Part shown: positions 56,901-64,000 of the stretch, one piece after another | Layout of the letters: each line of letters starts with the position of its first letter | Position numbering within the stretch: position 1 is the first letter of the stretch | NCBI GenBank assembly: GCA_002633005.1 | Contig: NMRA01000002.1 | Location: 1,643,023 to 1,707,022 of the forward strand | Direction of reading: 5' to 3' | Source of the DNA: Phoronis australis | Taxonomy: Eukaryota > Phoronida > Phoronidae | Length of the DNA: 64,000 nt | Notes under the pieces: generated by a model | What the model saw: only the letters and a program-made list of their open reading frames with translations | Databases searched by the model: none | What the model was told of the DNA's origin: nothing | Position numbers and translations under genes: made by a program

Positions 56901-58680
56901 TCTTACCTTCCTGGTAGTGATCCTGTCCATATATCTGAAAAGACCGTCAAGTTGGCCATAACAGATCTGAGCAACAGCCAAGCAGTGGACATGTGTGACG
57001 TCACCATACAACATGTAAGATATGCAGGTGATGCACTGACCTACTACATCAGGCACATGATAGAATGCATGATGCGTGAAGAAAAAGTACCATCAATACT
57101 ATAAAGTAGAATCAGCCACCTGATCTACAAGTGAAAAGGACTCGTAATAGAACCAACTAACTATCGACGTGTAACTGTAACAAATACTTTTCTTAAACTC
57201 CTCGAGAACATTCTGAAGAGAGCTCACACCATCGACCAATCTACGCTCCAGTTCCGCTTCACTGAGAAATGATCGCCTTCTATGGATGCCCTCCTAGTTA
57301 GAGAAACTGTTTGAAGCAAAATATAACAAGCATCTTATCTAAGTAGCTGCAATCGACACACAGAAAGCCCTTGATGTTGTACAACACCATTCCTTGCTAA
57401 AGAAATTAGCTTTCATATGTCCATCCATGGAACATCATAAAGGATTGATATCAACGCAGGTGAACTGGAAAGGGACCGTCTCACCTGGAACATTCAAGCT
57501 TCTTCAAGGAGTTTGCCAAGGCAGGTATTGTCCACCCTACATAACAAATGCTACACCAACCCTCTACTAATGCTGCTGAATAAACACGGATATAGTGACC
57601 GTGTGGTGATTGGAAACACTTGAGTACCGCACACCACATGCGTAGATTATGTCCTTCGTGTATCATCCTGTCAGGACAACATGCAGTCTACACTTTACAT
57701 CGTCGAAAATTATAGTCACTATGAACACAATCTCAGTAACGTGTCTAAATCATATGCATTCTCTGTCAATCTCACCACCAAGGTGTCACCCACAAATTTC
57801 AAGTTTGAAGGAATACCATTACACAACAGTACTGTGATTCCTTAGAGCACCTGGGCATGACCTTGAACAACAAGATGAAAGTTGACCTAGTTTTAAGAAT
57901 TAAGAAAGTTAGAGGAACCCTTTATGGTCTGATGGGTGCTGGGATGCACGGCAGAAATGGGATCATATCGGATTCCCTGTGGTCAGTCTATGTTGAACCC
58001 AGTCTTACCCAAGGTCTAGAGCCAATTACCTTGAGTCGGCCCTTGACGACAAATGAAAAAGATCGAGGCTTTCGAGTGGAAGACTCTGAAGGAACTTCAG
58101 TTCCTACCAATGCGAACGCCCACGTGCATCATTTATCTATTGGTTGTTGTATTACCTCAACCTGTCATGGGTGTAGTACAAAATGGTTCCTGATGCTATT
58201 TGGGGTATGTTATGCTATGTTAAGGTGTCCCTGAAGATCACTGTAGGGCAGATCATAACGCATGGTCTGTTGGAAAAGAGCTGGTTTAGCCATGTGCAAA
58301 GACTACTCATAATGTATGACCTCCCCTTGGCATTTCAGCATGTACTCAATCCTCCGGGAAAGTACCAGTGGAAGACCCTTGTCAAGTCAGCAGTAAGGAG
58401 CTACTGGGAACAAAAGCTCATTGAAGTACATCAACATAGAGGCACTCTCCCTTGGTTCTGCTCATTGCGTCTGGTCTTCTGTCCAAAAGTCACAGTATGA
58501 CATACAGAGAGCGACAATCAAGGCCAGGCTGCTGACTGTTACTTACACTCTTCAGTCCAACAGAGCGGCATTCATTCAATACTCAATACGCAGCTAATGC
58601 AACATGCCCTCTCTGGGGCAAAAAGGATGAGACGCGACACCACTTTGTTTACACCTGCAAGAAGTTTTAATCTCATCATG
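53974..58680 (+). pseudogene. Dead non-LTR retrotransposon (LINE) with ORF1, endonuclease and reverse transcriptase remnants
   Basis: Plus-strand fragments in changing frames read like one LINE. At 54455-54600 is a coiled-coil ORF1-like stretch (ELDSELRKKTEQLSFIKSH). Endonuclease-like segments run 55720-56180 (CGDFNAS near 55983; PTDHIFINN near 56120). Reverse-transcriptase-like segments run about 57100-57850 (EPTNYRRVTV, LLENILKRAH). A C-terminal region at 58055-58660 has ELQFLPMRTP and a CPLW...HHF...C finger near 58609-58660. Many stops and frameshifts show it is inactive. The clade is not assigned. It was inserted into the TIR element at about 53973. Confidence 0.75.
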
Positions 58681-59074
58681 TGAGACAACTCAAGAAGCTT
58701 AGATGGTTCTTATTTCCCATCAGTATACAGTCAACTGAATCCCCCCACCACACCCCACCGACTACCAATCTCATCTTAGACACATCTGCCATAACTAACA
58801 GTCTCATCTTGGACGCATCTGCAGTAAAGGACAGAATTTGTATTCGCCTGTCCCAAGACAGAGATTGTCAGCAAGGACTTGATCCACACTCTTCATGTGA
58901 CTTAATCCAAGATTGTGTAGTCTTTCCACTCTTCTTTCAACCAATAGATCAGCATAATATAAATCCTTCTCTGTACATTATGTTCATCCTCTACAATATA
59001 TCTCCTGAAACCAGCTGGATCCAAAATCAGCGCCAAGGGAAAGTATCGGTCCAATTTGACTTGGATGTGCTTCA

Positions 59075-59600
59075 CGTGTTCAGTGGACTTCTCGAGAGTG
59101 TTAGTGGCAGGCCTTTATGCAGCATAGGTCCATTTGGATGCCCTGGCACTAACATGGATGCCCTGGCAAGGACACCCAATGTATCATTTGGACGCCCACT
59201 GTCAATAGGAACCTTTCAAGTTTGGACGCACACACTGTAATGATTAATAGGAAGCCTCTGAAAGCTCACCGGTGGTTGCTCTTTTTTCAAAGCAGGAAAA
59301 AATATACAATGTATATACAAAGTATATACAATATTGCTATGCTCACACTTGGTTGATAGCATTGTAAAAGTCTTGGTTTACACAGACTTTTTTAGTAAAA
59401 ATGCTCACTACAGAAGGCTGTTTTGTAAACTTAGATGTAAAAACCTTGGTCTGTGCATTTTTTTGTAAAAAATCTGTGTGTTTGGGGGGATTGCTGGGGG
59501 TGGGGGTTACGCGTCGGAATCATGGATGCCCTGGAATATTGGGAACCCCATTTTGGACACCCTATTTTCGAAATCCTGGATAAAGGCCTGGTTAGTGGAC
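59075..59600 (+). repeat. Dispersed repeat with GGATGCCCTGGAATA motif, copy 2
   Basis: Plus-strand copy of the family found inverted in STK19 intron 3 (34658-35135). It includes GCTCACTACAGAAGGCTGTT, CATGGATGCCCTGGAATA and TTTCGAAATCCTGGATAAAG. Variant short tandem ATATACAAA(G/T) units lie near 59300-59330. Confidence 0.75.
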
Positions 59601-60071
59601 CTGTTTATATTTGTCAAGCTCCAGTACTATACCTGGACGAATGACAACAAATTGTTAACTCAACGTCCACTTTATACCAATTGAAACAACTGAATAGGCA
59701 GACGAGCTATTCATATGACTGATAATGGTGCAAGTCTTGACTGCATCTTATACCATGCTTTAAACGTGTGATACTGGTGGACACTGTAGTGCAGCGGTAT
59801 CTTGGACAAATGGGATACTGACTCTTGAACAAACATTTTATCCTTATTAGTCTCTAAGTTTTGAATCCATAATGTTTAATTATCATCGCATATGAAGACT
59901 TCAGCTTGTGTGTCACTGTGCTATGTACTGTCCAGTATCAAATTGACTGTGTAGATCACGCAATGTAACAGCTATCACTTCAATTTGTACGCTAAGAATA
60001 GCTATCCTTGCACCCTACGCCTTCTGTGCTGCGACAATACCTAATTACTAAGTCTGGGAATTACAAGTCAA
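59601..60071. other. Unassigned sequence inside the nested insertion
   Basis: AT-rich, no open frame or repeat match recognised within the window. It lies between the dispersed repeat and the resumed right half of the TIR element. Confidence 0.5.
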
Positions 60072-60189
60072 AAACATGGCAGTATCTACCGGGAAATTTG
60101 TCAATAAAATACTGAGGGAATGGGGTAGGAGACATTTTCGTGTATTTTTGGAATGATAACGATGTGAAGAATTGAACGATACCAAAATC

Positions 60190-60502
60190 ATGGGCGGCGC
60201 ACCATAGGGGGCTGGGGGGGGGGGCTATAGCCCCACTTTTTTCAGTGCTACGCCGCCCATGGTCTATATGGGCGGTAGTACACCACATGGGGGGCCAGAG
60301 GGCTATCTCACTGGATCCCTGCGTATCTGCTAAGTGGCACAGAACACACAGCACAGGTATCATTCAGCAGCACATGTTTTATCACTGTTTAATGTAACCT
60401 TGGAAGTAATTGCCAAGCTTTCCAAGAAAGAAAGCAATTTTTAGCCTTGTCATTGCAGTATTGAGAGTATTGCCCCCTGACCCCCCACTTTTTCAGTGCT
60501 GC
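60190..60502. mobile_element. G-rich GGCTATAGCC element, copy 2
   Basis: CATGGGCGGCG at 60190 and its inverse CGCCGCCCATG at about 60251 enclose a G11 run, GGCTATAGCCCC and TTTTTTCAGTGCTACG. A second CCCCCCACTTTTTCAGTGCTGCGAC end lies at 60482-60507. The family also occurs inverted at 9676-9790. It interrupts the right TIR of the nested element. Confidence 0.65.
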
Positions 60503-60552
60503 GACATATTGTGAACAATTACCCAGTTTGGCGCAGGCATTAGTTTGGATCC

Positions 60553-60928
60553 ACTTTAAGAATATGAGGCAGGGAAAACTTTACCGTTTAAAGGCGCAGA
60601 AATGGCTCTATGCAGTTCAAAATATGGAACAAGAAGTTCATCACACACTTTTTGACACAAAGGTCACCATTTTGCATTTAGCGACCTCTTCTGGTTGAGG
60701 TGAAGGTCGTTTACTTTTAAAATCTACTCATTTATTGTAATGTTCATGTATCTACTGAAACTTTAGCTCCCAATGATAGTTTATGTTAAATTTCATAATC
60801 TCAGTCAAACATAATGTGCACGTAAACAAGAAAAAATTTCATAAACTGACAGAAGACCAAAGTTAACCTTAACTCTCGAAAAGTCGCGCGTACAAACGAG
60901 ACCGAACTCCAAGGATACAGCTTCAACA
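60553..60928. promoter_or_regulatory. Upstream region of the TEX47-like gene
   Basis: About 375 bp between the transposon complex and the start codon at 60929. The promoter of that gene must be here or within the transposon. No clear motif recognised. Confidence 0.4.
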
Positions 60929-63267
60929 ATGGCGGGAGGCAAAATTTCACCTGGCAGGATGTCCGAGGCAGAATCGTTGCTCGAAGGACAGAGATTGTCT
61001 CTCTACGATGTTGTAGATGAGAACAATAAAACCATGAATAAAGTAAGAGAATTGACATTGCACTTTGGTTTGCATGACCAAACACTTTGCTACATTGGCT
61101 TTATTCAAAAATGCCCTTTAAAAAATTAAACTGATTGAGTGTCTTGCCTTTTGCCTGTGGAAGGCAAAAACGAGAACGAATCGAAGTAAAAAACCTGAAA
61201 ATGTGACCCTTTGGGCCTTAGTCCTTAGCATAGCCAGCTAGCTAGCCAGGTAACTATGGAGACTGCCAAACAGATAGGAACCGATGAATGTTAATCTCAC
61301 AAAGACCTCGAAATTTCACACCACCTGGTCCTGGGCCGGACTGGGTAGTTCTGCTCACCACTTTGTTGTGAAATGTTTTGAAGTAGAGCTAATGACTACT
61401 GGGGTGCATACCCAATCTGGGAGTCAGTTGACAATCACTATGGCCATTACAGCCATTTAAGTGGAAAACAATCCAATAACTGTCATTTTCTTGCATATAA
61501 TTTCTGGTGTTAACAAGGAAAAGTCTGTCCTTTACTTCAATTAAAGTCCGCTTGTAAAATGCGTACGTGCCATTGCAAATTTTTTGCAACATCTTTCGGG
61601 AGCTGATGACAACTTCATTGAAGCAAAATTTGCTTGGAAATTTGGTTTGCTGGTATTAAAATACTAAAAACGAATAATGAAGTGAATCTAGTTTTGATAA
61701 TTTCTTGTGACATGTATACATCCTCGCTCCACAACATTAGCTGCAGAATAATGGTACAACAGTAATTTTTTAGCAGCGGTAACTGACTATGTTTACTCAA
61801 GGAAGAGTTAAGTTTTTCATGATGTTAATTTTCGCAGATTTTATTTGGCTATTTTTTTCTCATTGGTGCAAAGCTGTACATATTTATCTATTGGGAAATG
61901 ACAGCCGTTCATCGAAACAAAATTTGCTCAGGAATTAAGTTTGCTGGTAATATTAGCTAAAAACTTAAAATGAATTGAAACCATTTCTGATATTTATTTT
62001 GAACTGTATGCAACCTTTTGGAAGAAAATCAGTTGATTGATAAATCAACGAAAAACAAATTAGCTAATAGCCACGCTCTATTCCATGATACTATGCTTTA
62101 TATCGCTCCACAAACTGACCAACAGAATAACAGTACAACTGTATTTTTTTCAGCTCCCATGATCCATTTGCTTTTCTCAACTAAGAGTGTAGTTTTCAAC
62201 GGCATTAATATTGAGTTAGATTGTATTACATCAATTTTTTACCTCCATCGCTCCAAATTAAGCTTTATTTTATCATTTGGAAAGTAAATCTGTTGAGAAA
62301 CTCCATTGTAGGGTCATTGCTAGTGTGCTTACACCCCATCAGGGCAGTTGAGTGGATGCCAAGGGGAATTCCCTGTCATAATGGCTGAGTGCAAGTGCAG
62401 TTCACCATCAGAATACTACTAGAATGGCCCGTCATGATTGGTTATCTGTCATTGCGGAAAGCTTTTTTCGCCAGATTACTTTTGACATACTATTTTTAGT
62501 TCTACTATAAAGCATGACATTTTTATGCCTCTCTTGCACTAGCTGTCGGTACTCATGTTATTGCTCACCATGACATTTCAATTCCCATCAGAGATTTAAT
62601 GACTGTACACATATATATTTCCTAGTCTACTGTGCTCATTCTGTGATTGATATTTTTGCAGAAAGGGATCATCAACCGTACTGTGATAGTTGCCCAATTA
62701 CGTGAAGATCTTCAAGGAGATGAAAACTTAGGAAGTGAGTATATCGTGTTGCTTCACTGGTATATACTGTACACATCTGGGATAATGCTCTTCAACTATG
62801 GCTCTTGGGCTCCCGGAAGTTGTGAACCTTCACTTTTAAACATTCACTGATATTTTGTTTAACACGCATTCCCAGTTTACATGGCCGAGTCTTCCTTGAA
62901 ACGTCTCATGTCTGCGAGTGCCCATCTGATCTGAATTTTAAGTCCAAAACATTTGAAACTCGTTTACATTTTAGTAATGAGTACTTAGCTTCAGTGGCAG
63001 CTTTCCTTAATCTGGGAGACAAGCGACTATATATTTTGTTTCTCTATCATTGCATGCGAGTCGTTTGCATTTTTCCTGAATTTTTGTACTGTTCAGACAA
63101 ACTCCCACCCCTGACTTCTAAACAATATTGATAATAGTTTGATTATGTAATTCTTATTTTCAGTTTATTATGACAAATACTTCAAAGAGCTGTACAACTC
63201 TCAGAACATAGAACCCTGCACTGGTCTGATGCTGATATATCCTAATTTATGTGTTTTTGTATTAGAG
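60929..63267 (+). CDS. Probable TEX47-like protein with BLUF-type fold, 3'-partial
   Basis: Three coding exons, 60929-61042, 62662-62734 and 63164-63267, have good splice sites and compatible phases (0 and 1). They give 97 residues with no stop; the gene continues past the window. The start MAGGKISPG is chosen; MSEAESLL at 60959 is the alternative. Exons 2-3 read INRTVIVAQLREDL, then YYDKYFKELYN and CTGLMLIYPNLCVFVLE. The pattern TGL-LIYP...VLE resembles the first half of BLUF-like domains and the animal TEX47 (C7orf62) family of uncertain function. That link is from memory of the pattern and is moderate. No flavin-binding claim can be made from the part present. No further exon was recognised to 64000. 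Confidence 0.55.
61043..62661. other. Intron 1 of the TEX47-like gene
   Basis: About 1.6 kb with GT and AG ends. Contains two loosely similar AT-rich stretches (about 61619-61770 and 61915-62130, sharing AAAATTTGCT(T/C), TTTGCTGGTA and CAGAATAA(T/C)), suggesting an old internal duplication. No gene. Confidence 0.5.
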
Positions 63268-64000
63268 GTGAGACTTGACTTGTAATCTGTTCATTTAATT
63301 AGTATTGTGTGCTTAGTTTTAATTGATCTTTTCATGGGAAAAATATTAACTTTGGGTTTTCCTTAGACAAATACATCTCATTATTAAGTTGCACACTTTT
63401 CTTCATCTGTCCTAGATATGGCAGCTATGTTACATGCAGAAAGGCTACACGTTTTTTTCACTTGCTAAGTACAACACTATCATTTTACACTAAAAATATA
63501 AATAGCACCACTCGGTAATACTGTTATTTCAATCAAAAGAAAAAGGTCACTTTCAAACATGGCTGTCACAAAATCTTTGAATTCAAGTAGGAGAGCACTA
63601 ATCTTGAGTTGATCTGATTCCTTCTATTTTTGTCAGTGGTCATAAGCCAACATTAGGGTTGTGTTATCTTACTGATATCCTGTTGTAGTTATCTCCTCAT
63701 GTAACCACATACAGTATATTTAGGTTGTAGTTATCTCCTCATGTAACCACATACGGTATTTTCAGATGAAAAAGACTTGCCATTATCTTGTAATATGAGA
63801 TACTAAAAGCAATGTCAAGTGATAATTTCTGGTTTTGATAACTGGGTTTCATTTTGTCTGCTTCAGTAACTCATGACATGTCATTAATTTCCATGGCATG
63901 ATGTTTAGCAGTTCTTGGTGAGCTGACTCAATCATGGCTGAGCCAGTGTCTCCATCTGGTGACTGTGATTAGCACTTCAAGAATTGGATTATGTCCCCAT
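63268..64000. other. Intron continuing past the window
   Basis: Follows the donor at 63268. A 42-bp tandem duplication (TTGTAGTTATCTCCTCATGT) is at 63683-63766. No exon recognised. Confidence 0.5.

Larger units (their letters stand above)
53094..60552. mobile_element. Nested transposon complex
   Basis: The outermost sequence at 53094-53127 (GTGGACCAAACTGATACCTG onward) is matched by its inverse at 60519-60552. Inside, 53375-53973 follows the left part of the element at 22048-22811, and 60072-60192 plus 60503-60520 follow its right part. Into this were inserted a foldback MITE (53158-53374), a dead LINE with other repeats (about 53974-60071), and a G-rich foldback (about 60190-60502). The junctions ATTCAACA at about 53973 and AACATGG at about 60072 join to give the uninterrupted ATTCAACATGG of the 22-kb copy. 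Confidence 0.75.

Noticed and set aside
58680-59240. 186-residue open frame
   Set aside because: It crosses from the LINE tail into the unrelated dispersed repeat at 59075-59600, so its length is chance.

Overview
This window is animal nuclear DNA. Every protein gene found is split by GT-AG introns or has an animal orthologue. The sequence is AT-rich, full of short non-autonomous transposons, and carries two runs of N typical of a draft assembly. The proteins resemble vertebrate orthologues closely and the gene neighbourhoods recall vertebrate ones. A marine invertebrate deuterostome (hemichordate, echinoderm or amphioxus grade) is my inference; the exact species is not shown.

Layout, left to right. 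1-1290: degenerate tandem repeats. 1291-5393 (+): last five exons of ARPC1, the WD40 subunit of the Arp2/3 complex. 6490-7560: decayed LINE reverse transcriptase on the minus strand. 10086-15400 (+): complete eight-exon PTCD1, a mitochondrial pentatricopeptide protein. 16537-24265 (-): complete seven-exon TVP23, a Golgi membrane protein. 24389-26584 (+): two-exon PLD6/zucchini, divergent from TVP23 with only 123 bp between start codons. 30382-38346 (-): complete seven-exon STK19. 39976-46091 (+): complete seven-exon DXO, head-to-head with STK19. 47294-50697 (-): three-exon PDRG1. 51057-52106 (-): single-exon coding region of GPANK1. 53094-60552: a nested transposon complex, a long-TIR element split by a dead LINE of about 4.7 kb and by other repeats. 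60929 to beyond the window (+): the first three coding exons of a probable TEX47-like (BLUF-fold) gene.

The genes form no single pathway; they are housekeeping functions (actin nucleation, mitochondrial RNA, Golgi membrane, piRNA or mitochondrial lipid metabolism, DNA repair, mRNA decapping, prefoldin-like chaperone). The neighbourhood is the main interest. STK19 and DXO are divergent neighbours in the human MHC class III region, where GPANK1 also lies. ARPC1 and PTCD1 are close together on human 7q22. The window therefore looks like a compact invertebrate counterpart of vertebrate blocks. I found no novel enzymatic or defence system. The best second-look items are the synteny, a false duplication of an STK19 exon around an assembly gap, the nested transposon at 53-60.5 kb, a 56-bp perfect palindrome, and a 26-bp repeat in the GPANK1 3' UTR that copies the end of its coding sequence.
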